A stretch of DNA of 64,000 nucleotides from Streptomyces marincola (GCF_020410765.1 NZ_CP084541.1:4917001-4981000); one strand, 5' to 3'. Positions 22,752 to 32,575 are shown, counted from the first letter of the stretch. Made by a program: numbers and translations. Notes: generated by a model from the letters alone, not told the origin.

Positions 22752-24100
22752 CGGCGACCCTCACCCGCGAGGAGGTGCACGCGCTCGGCAGCACCGAGGG
22801 CGGCAGCGACACCATCGCCCGCCTCGCGGCCGGCCAGCACACCCGCCGCCTGCTGCTGCTGCGCGTCCTGCTCGACGCCGTCGAGGCGGGCGGCACGGCC
22901 GCGGGCGCGGGCGCCGCGCGCGCCGCGCGCGACCACGCGGGCCTGCTTGAGACCGTGGAGCGCGCCGCCCCCGCCGCCGCCCGCGAGGTGCTGTTCTACT
23001 CCCTCACCGGGCCCTGGGCGGAACGCTGCGTGCAGTGGCTTGAGACCGGCAGCCACCCCGGCGCACGGGACGGCGCCGCACGCGACCTCGCGCGCCTCGG
23101 CGCCCTGGCCGCCGCCGCGGCGGCGCGTTCCGGCGTCGGCTTCGCCACGCGCGTTCCCGTGCACGCCGGGCACATCGCGCTGCCGACCCTCGGCGCGTTC
23201 CGCTGCCAGGCGCCGGACGGCACGCCCGCGGAACTGAGCGGCGACCGGGACCGGCTGGTCCTGCGCGCCGCCGGCCGCGCACCGGCCGAGGTGTACCGCG
23301 ACACCGGGGGCACCTGGCGTTCTGACGACCCGGGCTGGCTGCCCCTGCACAGGCTCGACGGCGGCCCGCGCACCGTCCTGCTCGACGACCTCGACCCGGG
23401 GCCGCTCGGCACCGGGGCACCCACAGGCTTGCACCCCGAGGAACGCGCCCGGTGGCGCGCGCTGTGGCGCGACGCGCTGCCGCTGCTCGGGCTCGGCGGC
23501 GCCGCCAGGTCGGCGGAACTCGCCCTGCTCGACTGCATCGTCCCCACCCTCGACCCCGCGCCCGGCACCTCGGGCGGCGCCCACACCAGCGGGACGAGCG
23601 CGACCGCGTTCGGCGCCGTCATGGCCAGCCGGCCGCCGGGACCCGCGCACCTCGCCGCCGGGCTCGCCCACGAGCTCCAGCACGCCAAGCTCACCGCGCT
23701 CGACGAACTCGTCCCGCTGCACACCGTGGACGACGAACCCCGCCACTGGGCCCCCTGGCGTCCCGACCCGCGGCCGTTCCACGGCCTGCTGCACGGCACC
23801 TACGCGCACCTGGCGCTCACCGGTTTCTGGCAGCGCCTCGCCGTCGCGCACGACGACGCCGAGGTCCGCGACCAGGCGTGGGCGGCGCACGCCCGCTGCC
23901 GCACCCAGGTCGGCGCCGTGCTCCCCATGCTGCGGAACACCCGCAGGCTCACGGACGCGGGCCGGGTGTTCGTCGAGGCCATGGCGGAGCGGTACGAGCG
24001 GCTGCGGGAGCCCGCGCCGCCCGCGGGCCACCTGGTGCGCGCCGCGGCCTACGTCGAGACGGCGAGAACGGTGTGGCTGCGGCAGCACGGCGGCCGATGA
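22748..24100 (+). CDS. Stand-alone HExxH putative peptide beta-hydroxylase
   Basis: This 450-residue protein carries the HELQH motif in GLAHELQHAKLTALDELVPL (about residues 310-329) within a mostly helical fold. It ends with helical ALTGFWQRLAVAH and MAERYERL segments. The HExxH family next to FxsB is now annotated as alpha-ketoglutarate-dependent peptide beta-hydroxylase, and in many genomes it is fused to the maturase as an inactivated extension. Here it is a separate polypeptide with the His/Glu/His ligands intact. The start is GTG at 22748, overlapping the fxsB TGA (GTGA), so expression is coupled. It likely modifies the FxsA-like peptide; that is inference. Confidence 0.82.
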   Translation: MTATLTREEVHALGSTEGGSDTIARLAAGQHTRRLLLLRVLLDAVEAGGTAAGAGAARAARDHAGLLETVERAAPAAAREVLFYSLTGPWAERCVQWLETGSHPGARDGAARDLARLGALAAAAAARSGVGFATRVPVHAGHIALPTLGAFRCQAPDGTPAELSGDRDRLVLRAAGRAPAEVYRDTGGTWRSDDPGWLPLHRLDGGPRTVLLDDLDPGPLGTGAPTGLHPEERARWRALWRDALPLLGLGGAARSAELALLDCIVPTLDPAPGTSGGAHTSGTSATAFGAVMASRPPGPAHLAAGLAHELQHAKLTALDELVPLHTVDDEPRHWAPWRPDPRPFHGLLHGTYAHLALTGFWQRLAVAHDDAEVRDQAWAAHARCRTQVGAVLPMLRNTRRLTDAGRVFVEAMAERYERLREPAPPAGHLVRAAAYVETARTVWLRQHGGR

Positions 24101-24224
24101 CGGACGGACGGCGGGAAGCTCGGGGGTGATTACCTGTCGTACGCGCGGTGTATGTTCCAGTCATGGACATCTGACGGGCCGTCGCACGCCGGGGCCCGTC
24201 CGCCGGGACGAGGGAGACGGTCGG

Positions 24225-27217
24225 ATGGCCGCAGAGGGCAGGCGCGGGGACAGCCCGCGGGTGACGGTCAGCTTCGCGGGGTTCAACCGGGCCTGGGCCG
24301 CCTGGATCGGGGACCGCCTGGAGCGCTTCGGCTGGCAGGTGGTGTTCCAGCGGTGGAACCCGCCGGTGCAGGTACCGCTCGACGTCGCGCTGCGCGACCT
24401 GCTGCTGGTCGAGGGCCGCATCCTGGTCGTGCTCAGCGACTGGTACTTCAAGCTCGGCCCGCGCACCGACGCCGAGTGGAACGCGGCCCTCAGGTCGGTG
24501 GTCGCGCCCAACGCCCACAGGTTCGCCGCCGTGTCGGTCGCGCCCGAGCCCATGCCCACGGCCGCCGCCGCGTTCGGCGGCACCACGGAGCTGTGGGGCA
24601 TCGGGGCCCGCGAGGCCGAGCGCCGCCTGATGCACGTGCTCGGCGCCTCGCCCGTCCCCGTCTCCTCCGGCGACACGCTCGGCGGGCGCGCCGTTCCCCG
24701 CTACCCGCACGACCAGCCCCACGTGTGGGGCGGGGTGCCCCGGCGCAACATCAGGTTCACCGGCCGCGAGGAAACCCTCCAGCACGTCTACGACCTCCTC
24801 CAGCGCGCCGAGCCCGGCGCCGGGATCGCCACGCTGCTCGGCATGTCGGGCGTCGGCAAGACCCAGATCGCGGCCGAGTACGTCTACCGCTTCGGCTCCG
24901 AGTACGACCTGGTCTGGTGGTACCGGCCGACCAGCGCGGCACGCTGCGCCAGCGGCTGGCCGAGCTGGCGCCCGCCCTCGGCCTCACCACGGGCCCCGAG
25001 TACGGCGAACGGCTCCGCGCCGTGGGCAACGCGCTGCGCCGCGGCGACCCCTACCGCCGCTGGCTCGTCGTCCTCGACGGCGCCGACGACCCAGGGCCCA
25101 TCTCCGACCTGGTGCCCAGCGGTCCTGGACACGTCATCATCACCTCGCAGAACCGCGAGTGGGCCGAGCACAACACCGCGCTGCACGAGGTGCCCGTCTA
25201 CGACCGGGACGAGTCCGTGGCGTTCATCCGCCGCCGCGCGCCCCGCATCGTGCCCGAGGAGGCCGACCAGCTCGCCGCCGCGCTCGGCGACCTGCCGCTC
25301 GCCCTCGACCAGACGGCCGGCTGGCTCAGCGACTCCCAGATGTCCGTTCCCGAGTACATCGGGCTGCTCGGCAGCGGCTCGGACCTGGACGCCGGGCTGC
25401 GCGTGGCCGCCGACTTCCCCATGACGTACTACACGGCCTTCTCCATACTGCTGAACCGGCTGCGCGAGACCGTGCCCGAAGCGGTCGAACTGCTGCGGCT
25501 GTGCGCCTACTTCGCGCCCGGCGCCATCCCGGTGCAGCTCGTGCGCGGCATCCCGTCCGCCAGCCTCCCCGAGCAGCTGACCGGGCTGATGGACGACTCG
25601 CTCAGGTGGAACGCGGCGATCAGCAAGCTCGTCCAGTACTCCGTCATCCGCTGGGACACCCCGGACGAGGAGAGCGACCCGGAGAACTCCGGCACGATCC
25701 ACGTGCACCGCATGGTCCACCAGACCGTGCGCGACGGGATGCCCAAGGACGACCAGGAGCTGTTCTCCCGCGCCGTCCGCCGCGCCCTCTCCGCCGCGAA
25801 CCCGGGCCGGCCGGCCGACACGCGCCGCTGGTCCAGGTTCGCCAAGATCGTGCCGCACCTGGACGCCTCGGGGGCGCTCGCCAGCCGCGACGCCGACATG
25901 CACCAGCTGATCTTCCACTCGCTCAGCTACCTGTACCTGGCCGGCGAGTACACCTCGGGCATCAACCTCGCCGAGCGCACCGACCGCGCCTGGCGGCAGG
26001 TGTTCGGCCCCGACCACCCGCTCGTGTGGGACCTGGCCTCCCAGCGGGCCACGCTGCTGCGGGCCACCGGCGCCTACCGCGAGACCGAGCGCATCGACCG
26101 GCTCGTCATCGACCGCCTCGGGGCCCACCGCGGCCCGCGCGACCTGACCGTGCTGCGCGCCGAGGAGGGGCTGGGCGCCGACCTCAGCGGCCAGGGCCGC
26201 TACGACGAGTCGCTGCGCGTCAACCAGCGGGTCTTCGACACCTACCTGGAGCTGGTGGGCGAGCACGACCCCAGGACGCTGAACGCCCGCCACAACCTGG
26301 CGGCCTCGCTGCGCCTCCTGGGCCGGTACGAGGAGGCGCTGTCCGCCGACCGGACCAACCTGCGGGCCCGCCGCGAGCTGCACCGCCCCCGCCACGCCCT
26401 GTCCCTGGGCTCCGAGCACGACTACGCGCTCGACCTGCGCCTGCTCGGCCGCTACGACGAGGCGCTGTCCGTCATGGAGAACAGCGTCGAGACCCACCGC
26501 CTCGTGATGGGCCAGGACAACCCCCAGACCATCGCCGCCGAGCTGAACCTGGCGATGTGCGTGCTCCGCGCCGGAGCCAGGGGAGAGGCGCACGCCCAGC
26601 TGTCCGCGCTGCTGGAGCGCGCCGAGCGCGTGCTCGGCGACACCTCGCCCCTCACCCTGGCCATCGCCACCTGCTGCTCCTTCGTGCTGCGGTCCCACGG
26701 CCAGCTCGACCTGGCCAGGGACCTGGGCGAGCGCACCGCGGAGCGGTACCGCACGGGCCTCGGCGAGCTGCACCCGTTCACCATCGGCGTCCGCGCCAAC
26801 CACGGTCTTGTGCTGCGGGCGGCGGGGGAGCGGCAGTCCTCGCTGCTGCTGATCGAGGAGTGCCTGGCCGACATGACCGGCGCGCTCGGCCCCGACCACC
26901 CCTGGACCCTCGGCATCGCGCTCAACACCGGAGCCGCGCGCAATCTGGAGGGCGACGTCGAGGGCGCCGCCGAGTTGAGCCGCGACACCGCCCACCGCGT
27001 CGCGCGGCGTCTGGGCCGCACCCACCCGCTGTTCCTGTCCGCCCAGATCGCGCTCGCCACCGACCTGCGCGGGCTGCGGCAGCGCGAGGAGGCGGACAAG
27101 GTCGAGGAGGAGGCGCTCTCCGGCCTCATCGCGACCCTCGGCTCGCAGCACGCCCACACCGTCAGCGCGCGCTCGCGGGTGCGCCCGCACTGGGACTTCG
27201 AGCCGCTGCTGACCTGA
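24225..27217 (+). pseudogene. fxsT: FxsT-like TIR-STAND-TPR protein, interrupted by a frameshift
   Basis: Two frames together encode a 997-residue FxSxx-system TPR protein. The first frame gives a TIR-like domain (VTVSFAGFNRAWAAWIGDRL, about residues 12-150) and the STAND P-loop GMSGVGKTQIAAEY (about 205-218). The second frame gives Walker B WLVVLDGADD, GHVIITSQNREW, the GLPLA-type GDLPLALDQTAGWL, a winged-helix-like region and about nine TPR units (560-960). The frames join at 24920/24921: one added G would give WWVPADQRG. As written, translation ends at 25424 (399 residues). The ATG at 24225 has AGGGAG upstream. This is a receptor-like NTPase of the kind that senses a signal through TPRs and deploys TIR. 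The break is either real or a sequence error. Confidence 0.85.
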
Positions 27218-27241
27218 CCCGCCCGCCCCGCCCGCGGGGCC

Positions 27242-27296
27242 ACGGAAACGGGCCGGTGCCCGCCGCGGGAGACGCGGCGGGCACCGGCCCGTTCCG
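27242..27296. terminator. Strong bidirectional terminator hairpin (1 of 2)
   Basis: A perfect 19-bp stem (27249-27267 with 27273-27291) with a 5-nt loop is extended by GGAA/TTCC after a bulge. It lies between the convergent fxsT and kgd genes. Confidence 0.8.
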
Positions 27297-27302
27297 TACG
27301 AG

Positions 27303-27337
27303 GGCCGGTCCCCGGCGGAGGCCGCCGGGGACCGGCC
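27303..27337. terminator. Strong bidirectional terminator hairpin (2 of 2)
   Basis: A second perfect 16-bp stem (27303-27318 with 27322-27337) with a 3-nt loop follows immediately, ending just before the kgd stop codon region. Together with the first hairpin it insulates kgd from the conflict-type locus. Confidence 0.75.
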
Positions 27338-27340
27338 GCC

Positions 27341-30300
27341 TCAGTCGCCGAACACCTCGTCGAGCAGCGCCTGCTGCTCGGCCTGGTGCCGCTTCGCCGA
27401 GCCCACCGCGGGCGAGGACGACGCCGGCCGCGACACCCGCCGCAGCTGGTCGGTGCGCCCCAGGCGCTCGGCCAGGTTGAGCGCGATGAACGGCCACGCG
27501 CCCTGGTTCGCCGGCTCCTCCTGGGCCCACATCCAGGACTCCGCGTTCGCGTACCGGGCCAGCTCCGCCTGGATCTCGTCCGCCGGCAGCGGGTAGAGCC
27601 GCTCAAGGCGCACGAGGGCCACATCGGTCCGGCCGAGCTTCTCCCGCTGGGCGGCGAGCTCGTAGTAGACCTTGCCGGAGCACAGCGCCACCCGGCGCAC
27701 GCCGGCCGGGTCGACGGTCGTGTCCCCGATGACCGGCCGGAACCCGCCCGAGGTGAAGTCCGCCGCCGCCGACGTCGCCGCCTTGAGACGCAGCATCCAC
27801 TTCGGGGTGAAGACCACCAGCGGCTTGTGGTGCGGGTTGTGCACCTGCCACCGCAGCAGGTGGAAGTAGTTCGCCGGGGTCGTCGGCATCGACACCGTCA
27901 TGTTGTTCTGCGCGCACAGCTGGAGGAAGCGCTCGATGCGCGCCGAGGAGTGGTCGGGACCCTGGCCCTCGTAGCCGTGCGGCAGCAGCAGCGTGACGCC
28001 CGAGGTCTGGCCCCACTTCTGCTCGGCCGACGAGATGAACTCGTCGATCACGGTGGCCGCGCCGTTCGCGAAGTCGCCGAACTGCGCCTCCCACATCACC
28101 AGCGCCTCGGGCCTGGCCAGCGAGTACCCGTACTCGAAGCCCATGGCCGCGTACTCGCTCAGCAGCGAGTCGTAGACGTTGAACCTGGCCTGGTCGTCCG
28201 ACAGGTACAGCAGCGGGGTGTAGTCCTCGCCCGTCTTCCGGTCGATCAGCACCGAGTGCCGCTGGCCGAACGTGCCGCGCCGGCTGTCCTGGCCGGCGAG
28301 CCGCACCGGGGTGCCCTCCATCAGCAGCGAGCCGATGGCCAGCAGTTCGCCCATGGCCCAGTCGATCGCGTCCTCCTCGACCATCGCCGCACGCCGCTGC
28401 ATCTGCGGGAGCAGACGCGGGTGGACGGTGATCCGCTCGGGCGTGTTGACCTGGGACTCGGCGATCCGCTTGATGACCTCGGCGCTCACGCCGGTCTCGA
28501 CCGCGACCGGGAACTCCGGCTTCGGCGGCGCCACCTCGGCGGGCGCGGGCGTGACGGTGGCCTCGCGGACCTCCTTGAACACCTTCTCCAACTGCCCCTG
28601 GAAGTCCTGGAGCGCCTGCTCCGCCTCCTCAAGGGTGATGTCGCCGCGACCGATCAGCGACTCGGTGTACAGCTTGCGCACCGAACGCTTCTTGTCGATC
28701 AGGTCGTACATCAGCGGCTGCGTGAACGAGGGGTTGTCCGTCTCGTTGTGCCCGCGGCGCCGGTAGCAGACGAGGTCGATCACGACGTCCTTGTTGAACG
28801 CCTGCCGGTACTCGAACGCCAGCCGCGCCACCCGGCAGACGGCCTCGGGGTCGTCGCCGTTCACGTGGAAGATCGGCGCCTCGATCATCCGCGCCACGTC
28901 GGTGCAGTAGGTGGAGGAGCGCGCGGCGGCGGCCGTCGCGGTGTAGCCCACCTGGTTGTTGATGACGACGTGGACCGTGCCGCCGGTGCGGTAGCCGCGC
29001 AGCTGCGACATGTTCAGCGTCTCGGCGACCACGCCCTGGCCCGCGAACGCCGCGTCGCCGTGGATGAGGATCGGCAGGACCGTGAAGTCCTTGCCGCCCC
29101 GGCCGATGATGTCCTGCTTGGCCCGGGAGACGCCCTCCACGATCGGGTCGACGGCCTCCAGGTGCGAGGGGTTGGCCGTCAGGGACACCTTGATCTGCTC
29201 GCCGGACAGGCCGGTGAACGTGCCCTCGGTGCCCAGGTGGTACTTCACGTCGCCCGAGCCGTGCATCGACTTCGGGTCGAGGTTGCCCTCGAACTCGCGG
29301 AAGATCTGCGCGTACGACTTGCCGACCACGTTCGCCAGCACGTTCAGCCGACCGCGGTGCGCCATGCCGATGACGACCTCGTCCAGCTTGTCGGCCGCGG
29401 CCTCGTCGAGCACCGAGTCGAGCAGCGGAATGACCGTCTCGCCGCCTTCGAGCGAGAACCGCTTCTGCCCCACGTACTTGGTCTGGAGGAACGTCTCGAA
29501 CGCCTCCGAGGCGTTCAGCCGGCGCAGGATGCGCAGCTGCTCCTCACGCTCCGGCGGGGTGTGGGGCCGCTCGACGCGGTCCTGGATCCACTTGCGTTCC
29601 TTGGGGTCCTGGATGTGCATGTACTCGATGCCGGTGGTGCGGCAGTACGAGTCGCGCAGCACGCCCAGGATGTCGCGGAGCTTGAGCATCGACTTGCCCG
29701 CGAAACCGCCGACCGCGAACTCGCGCTCCAGGTCCCACAGGGTGAGCCCGTGCTCCTTGATGTCCAGGTCGGGGTGCTTGCGCTGCTTGTACTCCAGCGG
29801 GTCGGTGTCGGCCATCAGGTGGCCGCGGACCCGGTAGGAGTGGATCAGGTCGAAGACGCGGGCCGCCTTGGTGACCTCGTCGTCGTGGTTGACGTCGATG
29901 TCGCGGTGCCAGCGGACCGGCTCGTACGGGATGCGCAGCGCCTCGAAGATGCTGTCGTAGAACTCGTGCTCGCCGAGCAGCAGTTGGCTCATGAGCCGCA
30001 GGAACTCGCCCGAGGCCGCGCCCTGGATCACCCGGTGGTCGTACGTGCTGGTCAGGGTCATCACCTTGGAGATGCCCAGGCGGTTCAGGGTCTCCTGCGA
30101 GGTGCCCTGGAACTCCGCCGGGTACTCCATCGCGCCCACGCCCAGGATCAGGCCCTGCCCCGGCATGAGGCGGGGCACGGAGTGGACCGTGCCGATGCCG
30201 CCCGGGTTCGTCAGCGAGGCGGTGACGCCGGAGAAGTCCTCCATCGTCAGCTTGCCCGTGCGGGCCCGGCGGACGATGTCCTCGTACGCCTGCCAGAACT

Positions 30301-31159
30301 CGAAGAAGGTGAGCGTCTCGGCCTTCTTGATGCCCGCGACGACCAGCTGCCTGTCCCCATTGTCCTTGACCAGGTCGATGGCGAGGCCGAGGTTGACGTG
30401 CGCCGGCTTCACCAGCGTCGGCTTGCCGTCCTTCTCGGCGAACGAGTGGTTCATGCCCGGCATCGCCTTGAGCGCCTGCACCATCGCGTAGCCGATGAGG
30501 TGCGTGAACGACACCTTGCCGCCGCGCGCGCGCTTGAGGTGGTTGTTGATGACGATGCGGTTGTCGAACAGCAGCTTCACCGGGACCGCGCGGACCGAGG
30601 TGGCCGTGGGCAGGTCGCGCGAGGCGTTCATGTTCTTCGCGACGGCGGCGGCCGGACCACGCAGGGTCACCAGCTCGGGGCCCTCTGGGGCCTGGTCCGC
30701 CGCGCCGGAACGCTCCGCCGCGGGCTTGGCCGCCGGCTTGGCGGGCGCGGCGGCCGGCTTGCCCGCGGACTTCCCCGCGGGCTCGGCGGCCTGGGCCGGC
30801 TTTGCGGTGGCGGGCTTTGCTGCGGGCTGCTCGGCCGCCCGCGGGGCGGCCTGGGCGACGGGCTTCCCGGCGGGCTTCTCCTCGGCACGAGCCGGGGCCG
30901 GGGCGCCGTCCCCGGCGGTCCCGGCCGGAGCGGCGTCCGAGCCGTTCGCCTCCGGCTTCGTCCCGGCCGAGGCGTCGCCGCCCGGCTTGTAGTCGGCGAA
31001 GAAGTCCCACCAGGCACGGTCCACGGAGTTCGGGTCCTGGAGGTACTGCTCATAGATCTCGTCGACGAGCCATTCGTTGGCACCGAAACCGGCGGCGGGA
31101 TTCTTACCCGCGCCTTGGTCGGTCTCGGCACTCGGTGTGTTCGGGGACTGTGGCGACAC
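27341..31159 (-). CDS. kgd: Multifunctional 2-oxoglutarate dehydrogenase / alpha-ketoglutarate decarboxylase
   Basis: This 1272-residue actinobacterial enzyme fuses an E2-like acyltransferase domain to a ThDP-dependent E1. It performs the 2-oxoglutarate step of the TCA cycle. The N-terminal E1-binding motif NEWLVDEIYEQYLQDPNSVD is followed by an Ala/Pro/Lys-rich linker (about 45-130). The E2-like catalytic domain carries the DHRVIQGAASGEF histidine, and the E1 domain carries GDAAFAGQGVVAETLN and NNQVGYT for ThDP/Mg. I chose the GTG at 31159 because SPQSPN matches remembered Streptomyces N-termini and gives the usual 1272 residues; an in-frame ATG at 31195 has no clear ribosome-binding site. 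A dyad lies 120 bp upstream. Confidence 0.95.
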   Translation of the reverse strand: MSPQSPNTPSAETDQGAGKNPAAGFGANEWLVDEIYEQYLQDPNSVDRAWWDFFADYKPGGDASAGTKPEANGSDAAPAGTAGDGAPAPARAEEKPAGKPVAQAAPRAAEQPAAKPATAKPAQAAEPAGKSAGKPAAAPAKPAAKPAAERSGAADQAPEGPELVTLRGPAAAVAKNMNASRDLPTATSVRAVPVKLLFDNRIVINNHLKRARGGKVSFTHLIGYAMVQALKAMPGMNHSFAEKDGKPTLVKPAHVNLGLAIDLVKDNGDRQLVVAGIKKAETLTFFEFWQAYEDIVRRARTGKLTMEDFSGVTASLTNPGGIGTVHSVPRLMPGQGLILGVGAMEYPAEFQGTSQETLNRLGISKVMTLTSTYDHRVIQGAASGEFLRLMSQLLLGEHEFYDSIFEALRIPYEPVRWHRDIDVNHDDEVTKAARVFDLIHSYRVRGHLMADTDPLEYKQRKHPDLDIKEHGLTLWDLEREFAVGGFAGKSMLKLRDILGVLRDSYCRTTGIEYMHIQDPKERKWIQDRVERPHTPPEREEQLRILRRLNASEAFETFLQTKYVGQKRFSLEGGETVIPLLDSVLDEAAADKLDEVVIGMAHRGRLNVLANVVGKSYAQIFREFEGNLDPKSMHGSGDVKYHLGTEGTFTGLSGEQIKVSLTANPSHLEAVDPIVEGVSRAKQDIIGRGGKDFTVLPILIHGDAAFAGQGVVAETLNMSQLRGYRTGGTVHVVINNQVGYTATAAAARSSTYCTDVARMIEAPIFHVNGDDPEAVCRVARLAFEYRQAFNKDVVIDLVCYRRRGHNETDNPSFTQPLMYDLIDKKRSVRKLYTESLIGRGDITLEEAEQALQDFQGQLEKVFKEVREATVTPAPAEVAPPKPEFPVAVETGVSAEVIKRIAESQVNTPERITVHPRLLPQMQRRAAMVEEDAIDWAMGELLAIGSLLMEGTPVRLAGQDSRRGTFGQRHSVLIDRKTGEDYTPLLYLSDDQARFNVYDSLLSEYAAMGFEYGYSLARPEALVMWEAQFGDFANGAATVIDEFISSAEQKWGQTSGVTLLLPHGYEGQGPDHSSARIERFLQLCAQNNMTVSMPTTPANYFHLLRWQVHNPHHKPLVVFTPKWMLRLKAATSAAADFTSGGFRPVIGDTTVDPAGVRRVALCSGKVYYELAAQREKLGRTDVALVRLERLYPLPADEIQAELARYANAESWMWAQEEPANQGAWPFIALNLAERLGRTDQLRRVSRPASSSPAVGSAKRHQAEQQALLDEVFGD

Positions 31160-31479
31160 GGCGGCAACCGCCCTCTTCCGCTTCGCAAGGGTCATGGACA
31201 GCGGAAATCAAGGCTACGCCCCCCGGGGGGTCCGGCGCAGTCCTCATCCCCCAGTCGTGGCCTACACCACATTCAGAAGGTGGTTTCAGGGCGTGAAACC
31301 ACGGGAAACGGTCCAAGTTCGGCGCGAAACCGCAACGAAATGGTAATGACGGATCGCGACCGGCAACAGCGCGCGCTCAGCTGCGCGGACAGCGCGGAAC
31401 GGCCCCGGGCGCCGGCGCGCGCGACGGCGCGACGCGTCGGCCCGCGCCGAGGCGCGCGGGGACCCGGAACGACCCTACG
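31160..31479. other. 320-bp intergenic region upstream of kgd
   Basis: No gene is seen between the kgd start and the stop of the histidine-kinase gene. It holds the kgd promoter region and the dyad at 31280-31302. An in-frame ATG (31195) and a stretch of coding-like frame up to it could extend kgd slightly. Confidence 0.5.
31280..31302. promoter_or_regulatory. Perfect 8-bp-arm dyad upstream of kgd
   Basis: GTGGTTTC (31280-31287) and GAAACCAC (31295-31302) form a perfect inverted repeat with 7-bp spacing in an AT-richer patch of the kgd upstream region. The geometry and location fit a dimeric transcription-factor operator. The regulator is unknown. Confidence 0.5.
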
Positions 31480-32574
31480 TCAAATGTTTGCCTGCGCGTT
31501 ACCCGGAAGCGTGAGCTGTATCCGGCAGCCGCGGCGGGACTCCGCCACCCCGATCGTGCCGCCGTGCAGATCGACCGCCCAGCGGGCGATCGCGAGCCCG
31601 AGACCGGTCCCGCCGTCACGGGGCGTGACGCCGTTCGTCGTGCCGCGGCCGAAGCGCTCGAACACCAGCTCCCGCTGCGACTGGGGGATGCCGGGGCCCT
31701 CGTCGAGGACTTCGAGCACCAGGGCGCCCGGGCAGTCCCCCTGGCGGGCCTTGACCGTGACCTGGCCGCCGCGCGGGCTGTGCTTGACGGCGTTGTCCAC
31801 GAGGTTGGTCACCACCTGGTCGAGCCGCTCCGGATCGGCGTGCGCCCGCAGCGACCCGGGCAGCACATCGAGCCGGAACCGCACGTCGGTGCGCGCGTGG
31901 CCGCGGCGCAGCGCGACGGTCGCGTCGTTCAGCACGGCGGAGAGATAGGGCTCGACCTGGAAACCGCGCGGCTGGAGCGGCACCACGCCGTCCTCAAGCC
32001 GCGACAGGTCGAGCAGCTGCTCGACCAGCCGGCCGAGGCGTTCGGTCTGCCGCAGCGCGGTGGCCATCGTCTTCGGATCGGCCTCGCAGACGCCGTCCAC
32101 CACGTTCTCCAGCACGGCCCGCAGGCCCGCGATGGGCGTGCGCAGCTCGTGCGAGACGTTGGCGACCAGCTCCTTGCGGTGCCGGTCGGCCGCCTGGAGG
32201 TCGGCGGCCATGCGGTTGAACGCCAGGGCCAGATCGCCCAGTTCGTCGCGGCGCGCGACGCGCACCCGGCGCCCGTAGTCGCCGCGCGCCATGGCCCTGG
32301 CGGCCGACGTCATCTCCAGGACCGGAGTCGCCAGGCTGTGCGCGACGAACTGCGTCACCAGCAGCGAGGCGATGATCGCGATGATCGCGATGACCTGGAG
32401 CTCGATGTCCGAGCGGTAGGCCATGAGGATCAGCAGCGTCGTGATCGCGACAGAGATGATCACGAGGCAGCCGAGAGCGGCCTTGACCGAGCGGAAGGGG
32501 TCGAGCGGGCGCAGCCCGCGCCACATCATGGGCCACACCCGTCCCACGGGGGAATGCCTGACCGGCTCGGACAC
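31480..32574 (-). CDS. Sensor histidine kinase (HAMP-HisKA-HATPase)
   Basis: This 364-residue membrane kinase has two TM helices (about residues 30-53 and 60-80; ALGCLVIISVAITTLLILMA, VIAIIAIIASLLVTQF) separated by only a few residues, so there is almost no extracytoplasmic sensor. A HAMP domain (ATPVLEMTSAARAMARGDYG), HisKA with the phospho-acceptor His in VANVSHELRTP, and HATPase boxes NLVDNAVKHS, DEGPGIP and GGTGLGLAI follow. The GTG at 32574 has GAGGT six bases upstream and starts one base after the response-regulator stop. The pair sits next to kgd as in remembered S. coelicolor order (SCO5282/5283). The signal is unknown, probably membrane state. Confidence 0.92.
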   Translation of the reverse strand: MSEPVRHSPVGRVWPMMWRGLRPLDPFRSVKAALGCLVIISVAITTLLILMAYRSDIELQVIAIIAIIASLLVTQFVAHSLATPVLEMTSAARAMARGDYGRRVRVARRDELGDLALAFNRMAADLQAADRHRKELVANVSHELRTPIAGLRAVLENVVDGVCEADPKTMATALRQTERLGRLVEQLLDLSRLEDGVVPLQPRGFQVEPYLSAVLNDATVALRRGHARTDVRFRLDVLPGSLRAHADPERLDQVVTNLVDNAVKHSPRGGQVTVKARQGDCPGALVLEVLDEGPGIPQSQRELVFERFGRGTTNGVTPRDGGTGLGLAIARWAVDLHGGTIGVAESRRGCRIQLTLPGNAQANI

Positions 32575-32575
32575 G

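Noticed and set aside
24917..24922. Independent start for a second protein at the frameshift (GTG in the downstream frame)
   Set aside because: No ribosome-binding site is present and the downstream frame begins inside a STAND NTPase domain, so a broken single gene explains the data better.
27386..31948. Long plus-strand reading frame antisense to kgd
   Set aside because: Low-complexity Arg/Val/Gly/His-rich composition with no domain, opposite to a complete and conserved kgd.
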